64,000 nucleotides of DNA. Origin: Ramlibacter ginsenosidimutans. GTDB taxonomy: Bacteria > Pseudomonadota > Gammaproteobacteria > Burkholderiales > Burkholderiaceae_C. The stretch lies in NCBI RefSeq assembly GCF_042678185.1, contig NZ_JBHUDQ010000001.1; one strand, written 5' to 3'. The notes under the pieces were generated by a model, which saw only the letters and a program-made list of their open reading frames with translations, was not told the origin of the DNA and did no database searches. The translations under genes were made by a program, and so were the position numbers. This document shows positions 1 through 15,199 of this stretch, in pieces (positions within the stretch are counted from its first letter, which is position 1; every line of letters starts with the position of its first letter).

Positions 1-621
1 GCCGTAGGCCAGCGCCGCGATCGCCTGCGCGCCGCCGATGGTGAACGCCCTGGTGACGCCAGCGACGTGCGCGGCCGCCAGCACCAGCGGATTCTTCTCG
101 CCGCGCGGCGTGGGCACCACCATGATGATTTCGCCCACGCCCGCGACCTGCGCCGGGACGGCGTTCATCAGCACGGAGGACGGATACGCGGCCTTGCCAC
201 CCGGCACGTAGATGCCCACGCGGTCGAGCGGCGTGACCTTCTGGCCCAGCAGCGTGCCATCCGCATCGCGGTACGACCAGCTTTCGCCCGACGCCTTCTT
301 CTGCGCCTCGTGGTAGCTGCGCACGCGCGCTGCCGCCATCTCGAGCGCCTCGCGCTGGCTGGCGGGCAGGCCTTCGAAGGCGGTCTTCAGTTCGCCGCGG
401 CGCAACTGCAACTCCGCCATCGAGCCCGCCTTCATGTCGAAGCGGTTGGTGTACTCCACCACCGCAGCATCGCCGCGCTTGCGCACGTCGGCGAGGATGG
501 CCGCGACCGCCTGCTCGATACCCGCGTCGGTGTCGGCGGACCACTGCAGGCGAGCAGTCAGAGCGGCATCGAAGCCGGCGTCGGTGGTCGCGAGGCGCAG
601 GGGACTGGCAGTGAGGCTCAT
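1..621 (-). CDS. hisD: Histidinol dehydrogenase, N-terminal part (cut by window start)
   Basis: Catalyses the last two steps of histidine synthesis, oxidising L-histidinol to histidine with NAD in the cytoplasm. Only the N-terminal 207 codons are in the window; the family is usually about 430 residues. The visible part carries the family segments VGIYVPGGKAAYPSSVLMN and RAFTIGGAQAIAALAYG, which belong to the substrate and cofactor-binding core. The ATG at 621 overlaps the hisG stop as ATGA, so translation is probably coupled. The identification is firm; catalytic Zn ligands lie outside the window. Confidence 0.95.
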   Translation of the reverse strand, partial: MSLTASPLRLATTDAGFDAALTARLQWSADTDAGIEQAVAAILADVRKRGDAAVVEYTNRFDMKAGSMAELQLRRGELKTAFEGLPASQREALEMAAARVRSYHEAQKKASGESWSYRDADGTLLGQKVTPLDRVGIYVPGGKAAYPSSVLMNAVPAQVAGVGEIIMVVPTPRGEKNPLVLAAAHVAGVTRAFTIGGAQAIAALAYG

Positions 622-1286
622 GTCGCGGTGGCCGCCACGGTGCGGGCGAAGACGTCGATCAGGTGGCGGATCGGTTCCTGTTTCAGCTTGAGCGCGGCCT
701 GGTTCACGACCAGGCGCGAGCTGATGTCCATGATGCGTTCCACTTCCACCAGCTTGTTGGCCTTGAGCGTGCCGCCGGTGGACACGAGGTCCACGATGGC
801 GTCGGCCAGGCCGGTGAGCGGCGCGAGCTCCATGCTGCCGTAGAGCTTGATCAGGTCCACGTGCACGCCCTTGGCGGCGAAGAACTCGCGGGCGATGTTC
901 ACGTACTTGGTCGCGACCCGCAGCCGCGAGCCCTGGCGCACGGCGAAGGCGTAGTCGAAGTCGGCGCGCACGGCCACGCTCACGCGGCACTTGGCGATCT
1001 GCAGGTCCAGCGGCTGCACCAGGCCCTGGCCGCCGTGCTCGATCAACGTGTCCTTGCCGGTCACGCCCAGGTCCGCGCCGCCGTACTGCACATAGGTGGG
1101 CACGTCCGTCGCGCGCACCAGCACCACCTGCAGCTGCGGGTCGTTGGTCGCGAGGATCAGCTTGCGCGACTTCTCGGGGTCGTCCAGCACGGAGATCCCG
1201 GCCGCCTTCAGCAGCGGCAGGGTCTCGTCGAAGATGCGCCCTTTCGACAGGGCGAGGGTGATCGCGGGTCGTGCCCCGGTGTTCAT
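618..1286 (-). CDS. hisG: ATP phosphoribosyltransferase catalytic subunit, short form
   Basis: First enzyme of histidine synthesis, joining ATP and PRPP. The 222-residue length matches the short HisG type, which is known to lack the C-terminal regulatory domain and to work with HisZ; no hisZ is visible here. Recognisable segments are ITLALSKGRIFDETLPLL at the N-terminus, GGADLGVTGKDTL, and the PRPP-loop-like DAIVDLVSTGGTLKANKL. I chose the ATG at 1286; a TTG three codons upstream (1295) is in frame but less likely. The stop overlaps the hisD start, and murA lies 61 bp upstream in the same direction, so this is probably one operon. Confidence 0.95.
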   Translation of the reverse strand: MNTGARPAITLALSKGRIFDETLPLLKAAGISVLDDPEKSRKLILATNDPQLQVVLVRATDVPTYVQYGGADLGVTGKDTLIEHGGQGLVQPLDLQIAKCRVSVAVRADFDYAFAVRQGSRLRVATKYVNIAREFFAAKGVHVDLIKLYGSMELAPLTGLADAIVDLVSTGGTLKANKLVEVERIMDISSRLVVNQAALKLKQEPIRHLIDVFARTVAATAT

Positions 1287-1347
1287 GGGATCCAATCTAT
1301 CCGATCGCGCGCGGCCGCCTGGGGCGCCGCCGCCGAACCGGCGCAGA

Positions 1348-2613
<1,266 letters not shown>

Positions 2614-2619
2614 GGGCCT

Positions 2620-2862
2620 TTAGTGAGGAAGCGCCTGCCATTCGGCCGGCGTGAAGGTCTGCATCGACAAGGCATGCACCTCGTCGGTGTGCATTCTCGC
2701 ACCCAGGGTCGCGTAGACGCGCTGGTGCCGCTGGACAGGACGCAAACCGGCGAACTCGGCTGACACGATGACCGCGGTCCAGTGGCGGCCGTCACCGTCC
2801 ACCTCGAGGTGGTCGCAGGCGAGCCCGGAGGCGATGAGGGAGCGGAGTTGGTCGGCGGTCAT
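2620..2862 (-). CDS. ibaG: BolA-family protein, IbaG-like
   Basis: Small 80-residue BolA-fold protein. Family members bind monothiol glutaredoxins with [2Fe-2S] clusters and affect iron homeostasis and envelope or acid stress. The sequence shows the BolA pattern: a GDGRHWTAVIVSAEFAG strand region, LRPVQRHQRVYATLG with the conserved RHQ stretch, then DEVHALSMQTFTPAEW. The position directly before murA is the typical place of ibaG (yrbA), which favours that subgroup over bolA proper. The ATG at 2862 follows the ABC permease stop by 12 bp; the gene sits inside a long co-directional run. Confidence 0.92.
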   Translation of the reverse strand: MTADQLRSLIASGLACDHLEVDGDGRHWTAVIVSAEFAGLRPVQRHQRVYATLGARMHTDEVHALSMQTFTPAEWQALPH

Positions 2863-2874
2863 GGGGATGAGGTT

Positions 2875-3630
2875 CTAGCCGCGGATCTTGTAGCCGATGC
2901 GCAGCAGGTGCACGGCAATGGCACCCACCACGAGCATGGCGCTGCCGACGATGCCCAGGCTGAGCCAGGGCGACACGTCGCTCACGCCGAAGAACCCGTA
3001 GCGGAAGCCGTCGATCATGTAGAAGAACGGGTTGAGGTGCGAGATGCGCTGCCAGAACGGCGGCAGCGAGTGGATGGAATAGAAGACGCCCGAGAGGAAC
3101 GTCATCGGCACGATCACGAAGTTCTGGAACGCGGCCATCTGGTCGAACTTCTCGGCCCAGAGGCCCGCGATCAGCCCCAGCGCGCCCAGCATGCCGGCGC
3201 CGAGCACCGCGAACAGCAGGATCCACAGGGGGGCAGCGAAGCCCACGTGGGTGAACCACACGGTGATGATGAACACCCCGAGCCCGACGCAGAGCCCCCG
3301 CACCATCGAGGCACCGACGTAGGCGATGAACCAGCTCCAGTGCGACAGCGGCGTGAGCAGCACGAAGACGAGGTTGCCCGTGATCTTGCTCTGGATCAGC
3401 GAGGAGGAGCTGTTGGCGAACGCGTTCTGCAGCACGCTCATCATCACGAGCCCCGGCACGAGGAACGCGGTGTAGCTGATCTGGTCGTAGACCTTCACGC
3501 GGTCCGACAGCACGTGCCCGAAGATCAGCAGGTACAGCAGCGCGGTAAGCACGGGCGCCGCGACGGTCTGGAAGCTCACCTTCCAGAAGCGCAGCACTTC
3601 CTTGTACAGGAGCGTTTGCCAGCCGGTCAT
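2875..3630 (-). CDS. ABC-2 type exporter permease (YadH-like)
   Basis: Inner-membrane permease of about 251 residues with six predicted hydrophobic segments (APVLTALLYLLIFGHV, SYTAFLVPGLVMMSVL and others), an arrangement typical of ABC-2 permeases of the YadH/NodJ type. It pairs with the ATPase gene just upstream, so the two probably form a half-size exporter; its substrate is not known from sequence. The ATG at 3630 begins MTGWQTLLYKEVLRFWK, a usual start for this family; the in-frame ATG at 3651 is less likely. The gene is separated from its ATPase by a 145-bp gap holding a large palindromic repeat. Confidence 0.9.
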   Translation of the reverse strand: MTGWQTLLYKEVLRFWKVSFQTVAAPVLTALLYLLIFGHVLSDRVKVYDQISYTAFLVPGLVMMSVLQNAFANSSSSLIQSKITGNLVFVLLTPLSHWSWFIAYVGASMVRGLCVGLGVFIITVWFTHVGFAAPLWILLFAVLGAGMLGALGLIAGLWAEKFDQMAAFQNFVIVPMTFLSGVFYSIHSLPPFWQRISHLNPFFYMIDGFRYGFFGVSDVSPWLSLGIVGSAMLVVGAIAVHLLRIGYKIRG

Positions 3631-3658
3631 GCGGGGACTTTCGGCATGCATGCAGATG

Positions 3659-3761
3659 AACGCAGAGGACGCAAAGGTTTCGCAGAGGACGCAGAAGGAA
3701 TTCCCTCTTTGGATCGCTTCTTCCTCTGCGTCCTTTGCGTAATCTCTGCGTCCTCTGCGTT
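3659..3761. repeat. Dispersed imperfect palindrome built from CGCAGAGGACGCA units
   Basis: About 103 bp in which the left half contains two CGCAGAGGACGC(A) units and the right half the inverted copies (TCCTCTGCGTCC, CTCTGCGTCCTCTGCGTT). The two arms are roughly 85 percent alike by eye and could fold into one long hairpin. The same unit recurs at 41917-42140. It lies between an ABC ATPase gene and its permease, which are otherwise an operon. Short reading frames over it are low-complexity and not coding. Confidence 0.8.
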
Positions 3762-3775
3762 CTGATTGGCGAAAT

Positions 3776-4696
3776 TCATGCCGGTACCCTCTCCCGCCCC
3801 ACCGACATCACGTCGAGGAACACGTCCTCCAGGTCCGGCTTGCGGATTTCGACGTCTTCTACCCGCAGGCCGGCTTGGCGGATGACGGCGAGGTGTTGTT
3901 CGATCTCGTGCGCGTCGTGTGCGGGCAATTGCACGATGCGGCCGGTGACGCGCGCCTTGCCTTCGAATTCGCGCGGCAGGGCGCCATCGAGCTTGAAGCG
4001 CAGCACGTTGGTGGAAGCGGCCTGCAGCAAGTCGCTGGTGCGCTCCAGCGCCACCACCTTGCCGGCCTTGAGCATGGCGATGCGGCTGCACAGCGCCTCG
4101 GCTTCTTCCAGGTAATGGGTCGTGAGCAGCACCGTGTGGCCTTCGCGGTTGAGGCGGGCAATGAACTGCCACAGCGTCTGGCGCAGCTCCACGTCGACGC
4201 CCGCGGTCGGCTCGTCCAGCACGATCACCGGCGGGCGATGCACCAGCGCCTGCGCCACCAGCACGCGCCGCTTCATGCCACCCGAGAGCTGACGCATGTT
4301 GGCGCTCGCCTTGTCCGCGAGCCCCAGGCTCGCCAGCAGTTCGTCGATCCAGGCCTCGTTGTTCTTGACGCCGAAGTAGCCGGACTGGATACGCAGCGCC
4401 TCGCGCACCGTGAAGAACGGGTCGAACACCAGCTCCTGCGGCACCACGCCCAGCTGGCGCCGCGCCAGCTGGTACTCCTGCTGCACGTCATGCCCCTGCA
4501 CCAGCACGCGGCCGGCGCTCGCGCGCACCAGGCCCGCAAGGATGCTGATGAGGGTCGTCTTGCCTGCGCCGTTGGGACCGAGCAGGCCGAAGAACTCGCC
4601 CTGCTCGATGTCGAAGGACACGCCGTCGAGCGCCTGGAAGCTGCCTCGCGCGGTGCTGTAGGTCTTGGAGACGGACTGGAAGGAGATGGCGGGCAT
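3776..4696 (-). CDS. ABC exporter ATP-binding protein (YadG-like)
   Basis: Cytoplasmic ATPase of about 306 residues driving the neighbouring ABC-2 permease. It shows Walker A GLLGPNGAGKTT (about residues 37-48), the signature LSGGMKRRVLVAQAL, Walker B VIVLDEPTAGVD and the H-loop LLTTHYLEEAEAL. The C-terminal 80 residues match the extension seen in DrrA/YadG-type exporter ATPases. The ATG at 4696 is preferred to a TTG two codons earlier. It follows mlaB by 51 bp, so it may be read from the mla transcript. The substrate cannot be deduced. Confidence 0.92.
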   Translation of the reverse strand: MPAISFQSVSKTYSTARGSFQALDGVSFDIEQGEFFGLLGPNGAGKTTLISILAGLVRASAGRVLVQGHDVQQEYQLARRQLGVVPQELVFDPFFTVREALRIQSGYFGVKNNEAWIDELLASLGLADKASANMRQLSGGMKRRVLVAQALVHRPPVIVLDEPTAGVDVELRQTLWQFIARLNREGHTVLLTTHYLEEAEALCSRIAMLKAGKVVALERTSDLLQAASTNVLRFKLDGALPREFEGKARVTGRIVQLPAHDAHEIEQHLAVIRQAGLRVEDVEIRKPDLEDVFLDVMSVGRERVPA

Positions 4697-4747
4697 GGGC
4701 AACCGGCCATTTTACCGCCGGGGCCTGTCCCGCGCCCCGTGGGGGGA

Positions 4748-5029
4748 TCAGGCGGGAACGACCGCCTCCGGCAGCAGTTCAGCCACGCCATACAGCGTGG
4801 CGAGCGCGCGCAAGCGCGGCTGCAACTGGTGCACGGCGAAGCTCTTGCCCAGCGCAAGGGCCTCACGCCGGCACTCCAGCAGCACCGCGAGGGCGGACGA
4901 GTCGAACTGGCGCAGCGCCGATGCATCGGCCACGGCCTCGCGGGCGGGCTCCGTGCGCAGCGCCTGCGCCAGCATCCGGCAGCAGGCCGTCGCCTGCGCG
5001 TGCGTCAGTTCGACCGGGAGCACCAGCAC
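4748..5029 (-). CDS. mlaB: STAS-domain protein MlaB
   Basis: A 93-residue STAS-domain protein that in the Mla system binds the MlaF ATPase in the cytoplasm and stabilises the MlaFEDB complex. The STAS core is visible as ADASALRQFDSSALAVLLECRREA, with the DSSAL helix-cap motif common to anti-sigma-antagonist folds. The start is taken as GTG at 5029, 4 bp after the mlaC stop; a second GTG two codons in is possible. The position after mlaC in a mlaFEDACB arrangement supports the name more than similarity alone. Confidence 0.85.
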   Translation of the reverse strand: MLVLPVELTHAQATACCRMLAQALRTEPAREAVADASALRQFDSSALAVLLECRREALALGKSFAVHQLQPRLRALATLYGVAELLPEAVVPA

Positions 5030-5033
5030 GCGC

Positions 5034-5687
5034 TCAGCCCTTCTTCGCGACGCCCGCGGCGTTCGAGCGGTTGCGTTCGGCCAGCGTGGCGATCAGGCCG
5101 TCGATGCCGCGGGCGTTGACCTCCTGCGCGAACTGCGTGCGGTAGGTCTCCACCAGCCACACACCCAGCACGTTGAGGTTGTAGATCTTCCAGCCGGCGC
5201 CCTCCCCCGGCGTCTTCTCGAGCCGGTACTCCAGCTGGATCGGGTCGCCGTGCCCGCGGATTTCGCTGCGCACGATCACGTCGGTGTCCGTCGGCGCCGC
5301 GCGCAGGGGCTTCATCGTGATGCTCTCGTCGGAGACCTGCGAGAGCGCGCCCGAATAGGTGCGCACCAGCAGCAGCTTGAACTCCTCCTGCAGGCGCTTG
5401 CGCTGCTCCGGCGTGGCTTCCCGCCAGGCCGGCCCCACCGCGGAGGCGGTCATCCGCTGGAAGTTGACGTTCGGCATGATCTTCGCATCGACCACCGCCA
5501 TGATGTGGTCGATGTCGCCGTTGCGGACCTTGTGGTCGGTGCGGATGGTCGCGAGCAAGTCGTCCGACAGCCGCTTGATGAAGGCGTCCGGCGCTTCGTC
5601 GGCCGCCAGCGCGAGCGGCGCCAGGCCGCCGAACAGGACTGCGGTGAAAACTGCGGCCGCCATGCGGCCCAGGGTACGTCGGTTCAT
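5034..5687 (-). CDS. mlaC: Periplasmic phospholipid-binding protein MlaC
   Basis: Periplasmic carrier that shuttles phospholipids between the outer-membrane MlaA complex and inner-membrane MlaFEDB. The 217-residue protein has a Sec signal peptide (basic MNRRTLGR, hydrophobic AAAVFTAVLFGGLAPLALA, cleavage near ALAADE). The mature part has the Tol_tol_Ttg2/MlaC pattern, including NFQRMTASAVGPAWREATPEQ and ending in the GIDGLIATLAERN helix. The ATG at 5687 has a purine-rich AAAGGAA upstream; the reading frame extends further upstream without a credible signal peptide. Confidence 0.95.
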   Translation of the reverse strand: MNRRTLGRMAAAVFTAVLFGGLAPLALAADEAPDAFIKRLSDDLLATIRTDHKVRNGDIDHIMAVVDAKIMPNVNFQRMTASAVGPAWREATPEQRKRLQEEFKLLLVRTYSGALSQVSDESITMKPLRAAPTDTDVIVRSEIRGHGDPIQLEYRLEKTPGEGAGWKIYNLNVLGVWLVETYRTQFAQEVNARGIDGLIATLAERNRSNAAGVAKKG

Positions 5688-5789
5688 GCTTTTCCTTTTC
5701 TGTCGGGCCGGGCCCGGTCTCCCTTGGAACAAGTGCGCGCGGCACGCGTTCGCCGCGGCGCTGCGCTCAAGGCAACAGCCTGCAACGGG

Positions 5790-6581
5790 TCAACGCGCGG
5801 GCGCTGGCGCTCGTTGTCCGGCGGGCGGCGGATCGCTGCCGTCCTCGGGCAAGGGCGGCGGCACCTCGTGGTCATCTTCGTCGTGATCGAAGATCTCTGC
5901 ACGACGGCGCTGCAAATAGGCATCGCGAGTGAAGGAGTACTTGTCCAGGGCTGCCTCGTCCAGGACACTGCTGACCCGCAGCAGATTGGAGCGCGCGTCC
6001 ACCGCTCGCAGCCCATACGTGACGGCGCGCGCATCATGGGGACGCACACTGCTGATGAGGTCGTAGCGCCAGTCCACGGGCAGTGCGACGGTGTCGCGCA
6101 GCGTGGACGGCCCCAGCAGAGGCAGCACCAGGTAAGGCCCCGGTGGCAGGCCCCAGCGGCCCAGCGTCTGCCCGAAGTCCTCGCGATGCCGCTCGATGTT
6201 CAGGTCGCTGGCCAGGTCGAAGATGCCGAACAGGCCGAACATCGTGTTCAGGTGGAAGCGTGCGATGTCTTCTTCCGCGTCCTGCAGGTGGAACTGCATC
6301 AGCGCATTCGCGGCGGACCACACGTCGCCCAGGTTGCCGAAGAAGTTGGAGACGCCGGTGCGCACCAGCGATGGAACCTTGTCGCGGTACAAGGTCGCGA
6401 CGGGCTTGAGCACCACCTTGTCCACGCCTTCATTGAAGGCGAAGGTGCCGCGGTTCAGGCGCTCCAGCGGGTCCCGCGGGTTCGGGTGTGCGACCGTGGC
6501 GCAGCCACCCAGCAGCGCGAGCGACGCGGCGAGTGCGATGACGGCGGCCGTCAGGCGCGCCGGCTGCGGATCAGGTTTCAT
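5790..6581 (-). CDS. mlaA: Outer-membrane lipoprotein MlaA (VacJ)
   Basis: Outer-membrane part of the Mla system, which removes phospholipids from the outer leaflet. The 263-residue protein has a lipoprotein signal peptide ending in LLGGC (Cys about residue 27). The VacJ domain follows: DPLERLNRGTFAFNEGVDK, then FFGNLGDVWSAANALMQF and the GLPPGPYLVLPLLGPSTLRD segment that is nearly invariant in the family. The C-terminal about 30 residues are acidic and proline-rich and look disordered. Its ATG overlaps the mlaD stop as ATGA. Placing mlaA inside the mla operon, instead of elsewhere as in E. coli, is usual for Burkholderiales. Confidence 0.95.
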   Translation of the reverse strand: MKPDPQPARLTAAVIALAASLALLGGCATVAHPNPRDPLERLNRGTFAFNEGVDKVVLKPVATLYRDKVPSLVRTGVSNFFGNLGDVWSAANALMQFHLQDAEEDIARFHLNTMFGLFGIFDLASDLNIERHREDFGQTLGRWGLPPGPYLVLPLLGPSTLRDTVALPVDWRYDLISSVRPHDARAVTYGLRAVDARSNLLRVSSVLDEAALDKYSFTRDAYLQRRRAEIFDHDEDDHEVPPPLPEDGSDPPPAGQRAPAPAR

Positions 6582-7060
6582 TTCTTCGCGGGCGGCGCAG
6601 CGGGAGCTTCCGCCGCCTTGTTGTACAGGAACTGTCCGATCAGGTTCTCGAGCACCACCGCGGACTGGGTATTGTTGATCGTATCGCCGCTGGCGAGCAC
6701 CTTCTCGTCGGCGCCGGCCTCCAGCCCCACGTACTGCTCACCCAGCAGGCCACTGGTCAGGATCTTCAGTGAACTGTCCTTGGGAAACTGATAACGGGAA
6801 TCCATGGACATGGCCACGTTCGCGCGGAAGGTCTTGTCGTCGAAGCTGATGGATTCCACGCGGCCGACCACCACGCCGGCGCTCTTCACCGCGGCACGCG
6901 GCTTGAGGCCGCCGATGTTGTCGAAGCGGGCCATCAGTCGGTACGTGGGCTGGAAACTCAGCGTGAGCAGGTTGGCGGCCTGCAGGGCCAGGAACACCAG
7001 CGCGGCGGCGCCGATGAGGACGAACAGCCCCACCCAGACGTCGTTCTTGTTGCGCTCCAT
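6578..7060 (-). CDS. mlaD: MCE-domain protein MlaD
   Basis: Inner-membrane anchored periplasmic MCE protein that forms the hexameric lipid channel on the MlaFE transporter. The 160 residues comprise a short cytoplasmic start (MERNKNDVWVG), one membrane helix (about residues 11-29), and one MCE domain (about 38-115) with FDNIGGLKPRAAVKSAGVVVG and the SGLLGEQYVGLEAG segment. The C-terminal helix SAVVLENLIGQFLY and an Ala/Pro tail complete it. It is slightly shorter than E. coli MlaD but complete. Confidence 0.95.
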   Translation of the reverse strand: MERNKNDVWVGLFVLIGAAALVFLALQAANLLTLSFQPTYRLMARFDNIGGLKPRAAVKSAGVVVGRVESISFDDKTFRANVAMSMDSRYQFPKDSSLKILTSGLLGEQYVGLEAGADEKVLASGDTINNTQSAVVLENLIGQFLYNKAAEAPAAPPAKK

Positions 7061-7081
7061 GAAACGTTTACTCCTTGATCC

Positions 7082-7864
7082 TCAGATGCTGAACATCATG
7101 GCCGTGAGCACGAAGTCCAGCGCCAGCACGGCGAGCGAGCCCATCACGACGGTGCGGGTCGTCGCGCGCGACACGCCTTCGGGCGTCGGGTGCGCCACGT
7201 AGCCCTGCAGCACGGCGATGAAGGTCACCGCCAGCCCGAACACGATGCTCTTGATGACGCCGTTGCCCACGTCCTTGAACACGTCCACGCCTCCCTGCAT
7301 CTGGCTCCAGAAGGACCCGGGGTCGACCCCGATCAGCACCACGCCGACCAGCCAGCCGCCCAGGATGCCGACGGCGTTGAAGACGGCCGCCAGCAGCGGC
7401 ATCGCGATCACGCCGCCCCAGAACCTCGGTGCGAGGATACGTTGCACGGGATCGACTGCCATCATCTCCATGGCAGAGAGCTGCTCGCCCGCCTTCATCA
7501 GGCCGATCTCTGCGGTCAGCGAGGTGCCCGCGCGGCCGGCGAACAGCAAGGCGGTGACCACGGGCCCGAGCTCGCGCACCAGGCTCAGCGCCACCATCAG
7601 GCCCAGCGCTTCGGAGGAGCCATAGCGCTGCAGGATGTAGTAGCCCTGCAGCGCCAGTACGAAGCCGACGAACAGGCCGGACACGCCGATGATCGCGAGC
7701 GAATAGTTGCCCAGGAAGTGCACCTGGTCGCGCACCAGCCGGCCCCGCGCGAAGGTCGGTCCGACCAGGGCCAGCAGCCGCCCGAGCAGGCGCGCCGAGT
7801 GGCCGACGTCCGCCAGCTTGGTGCGCACGGCGAAGCCCACGTCGGCAGGACGCCACCAGGTCAT
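7082..7864 (-). CDS. mlaE: Phospholipid ABC transporter permease MlaE
   Basis: Inner-membrane permease of the Mla retrograde or anterograde phospholipid transporter, 260 residues. The MlaE/YrbE family pattern is clear: VRELGPVVTALLFAGRAGTS followed by TAEIGLMKAGEQLSAMEMM and VDPVQRILAPRFWGGVIAMP. The ATG at 7864 gives MTWWRPADVGFAVRTK; the reading frame runs further upstream through a palindromic repeat and is not coding there. The next gene is mlaD, 21 bp downstream. The 79-bp gap to mlaF is filled by repeat sequence. Confidence 0.95.
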   Translation of the reverse strand: MTWWRPADVGFAVRTKLADVGHSARLLGRLLALVGPTFARGRLVRDQVHFLGNYSLAIIGVSGLFVGFVLALQGYYILQRYGSSEALGLMVALSLVRELGPVVTALLFAGRAGTSLTAEIGLMKAGEQLSAMEMMAVDPVQRILAPRFWGGVIAMPLLAAVFNAVGILGGWLVGVVLIGVDPGSFWSQMQGGVDVFKDVGNGVIKSIVFGLAVTFIAVLQGYVAHPTPEGVSRATTRTVVMGSLAVLALDFVLTAMMFSI

Positions 7865-7866
7865 GG

Positions 7867-7943
7867 CGCCCGCCCGGCCGCCCGAAGGGCGCCACGCCCC
7901 CCATGGCCATGGGGGGGCAGCAAACGAAGTTTGCGTGGGGGGC
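7867..7943. repeat. Multi-hairpin intergenic repeat between mlaF and mlaE
   Basis: Contains three palindromes in a row: CGCCCGAAGGGCG, the perfect 20-bp CCCCCCATGGCCATGGGGGG (7897-7916), and the perfect 15-bp GCAAACGAAGTTTGC (7920-7934). CCACGC at 7892 can also pair with GCGTGG at 7933. It fills the whole gap between two genes that are usually nearly adjacent. From memory, similar sequences are scattered between genes of Comamonadaceae; that is recollection, not a search result. Confidence 0.7.
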
Positions 7944-8762
7944 TCATTTCTCCAGGCCTCCGCTGAAATCCTCGGCGACCGTGGGGCCCGGGTAGTGGAA
8001 ATGCACGGGGCCTTCCGGCAGCGCGTGCACGAACTGGTGCACCAGGGGATCGTCGGAACCACGCACTTCCGCTGGCGCGCCCTGCGCAGCGATGCGGCCG
8101 TTGGCCAGCACGATCACGTGGTCGGCGATGCGGAACGTCTCCTCCAGGTCGTGCGACACGACGATGCTGGTGATGCCGAGCGTGTCGTTCAACTGCCGGA
8201 TCAGGTGGGCCGCGGTGCCCAGCGAGATGGGATCGAGGCCGGCGAACGGTTCGTCGTACATCACCAGGTCCGGGTCCAGCGCGATCGCGCGCGCGAGGGC
8301 GACGCGCCGCGCCATGCCGCCCGACACCTCGCTGGGCATCAGGTCGCGGGCGCCGCGCAGGCCGACGGCGTTCAGCTTCATCAGCACGATGTCGCGCACC
8401 AGGCTTTCCGGCAGGCCGGCGTGCTCGCGCAGCGGGAAGGCCACGTTGTCGAACACGGAGAGATCGGTGAACAGCGCGCCGAACTGGAACAGCATGCCCA
8501 TGCGGCGACGCATGCGATAGAGCCCGTCGCGGTCCAGCCCGGGGATGCTCTCGCCGTCGAACAGGATGTCGCCGCCCTGCGGACGCACCTGGCCCCCGAT
8601 CAGGCGCAGCACCGTGGTCTTGCCGCCGCCGGACGCGCCCATGAGCGCCGTCACCTTGCCGCGCGGCACGGTGAAGCTCACGTCGTCGAGGATGCGCCGC
8701 TGGTCATAGCCGAAGCTCAGGTTGCGGCATTCGACCAGCGCGCTCGCGTCGGGATCGGTCAT
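7944..8762 (-). CDS. mlaF: Phospholipid ABC transporter ATPase MlaF
   Basis: Cytoplasmic ATPase energising MlaE, 272 residues. Motifs seen are Walker A MGASGGGKTT (about residues 41-50), signature VSGGMARRVALARAI, Walker B DLVMYDEPFAGLDP and H-loop IVVSHDLEE. The FAGLDPIS sequence after Walker B is typical of the MlaF/Ttg2A group. It is the first gene of the mla run; the 110 bp upstream of its ATG presumably hold the operon promoter and include the 12-bp palindrome TGCTGATCAGCA (8824-8835). Confidence 0.95.
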   Translation of the reverse strand: MTDPDASALVECRNLSFGYDQRRILDDVSFTVPRGKVTALMGASGGGKTTVLRLIGGQVRPQGGDILFDGESIPGLDRDGLYRMRRRMGMLFQFGALFTDLSVFDNVAFPLREHAGLPESLVRDIVLMKLNAVGLRGARDLMPSEVSGGMARRVALARAIALDPDLVMYDEPFAGLDPISLGTAAHLIRQLNDTLGITSIVVSHDLEETFRIADHVIVLANGRIAAQGAPAEVRGSDDPLVHQFVHALPEGPVHFHYPGPTVAEDFSGGLEK

Positions 8763-8872
8763 CCGGGGGAAGAGGGCCGCGGCGGGCGCGGCCGGTAATA
8801 CAAACCCGGAATGATAGGAGGTTTGCTGATCAGCAGACTTACCGGGGGCTTAGGACCGGCCGGCGTGTGGCG

Positions 8873-10339
<1,467 letters not shown>

Positions 10340-10356
10340 GATGTTTCTTCGTCCTC

Positions 10357-15096
<4,740 letters not shown>

Positions 15097-15156
15097 CTCT
15101 GGGAATTCGGGGAAAACCCGAGGTTACTGCACTGCAGCAGCCCTGCCAAGCAAAAT

Positions 15157-15178
15157 AATTGGGGTCAGATTCCAATTA
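15157..15178. repeat. Left inverted repeat of the RAYT element
   Basis: Contains GGGGTCAGATTCCAATTA (15161-15178), which returns inverted at 15921-15938. It also has internal symmetry, AATTGG (15157-15162) facing CCAATT (15172-15177), so a single copy can form a small hairpin as REP sequences do. It lies 22 bp past the RAYT stop codon and 60 bp upstream of the gltB start, within the region likely to hold the gltB promoter. Confidence 0.85.
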
Positions 15179-15199
15179 CCCGACGCCGATCTCCCGGGT

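Noticed and set aside
3627..3775. Open frames across the 3659-3761 palindrome that extend neighbouring genes
   Set aside because: The translations are repetitive (EDAEITQRTQRKK-like) and come from the repeat units; such frames are a known annotation artefact.
8824..8835. Palindrome TGCTGATCAGCA upstream of mlaF as an operator
   Set aside because: A single 12-bp palindrome without a second site, known regulator or clear promoter spacing is too weak to call; it is only mentioned with mlaF.
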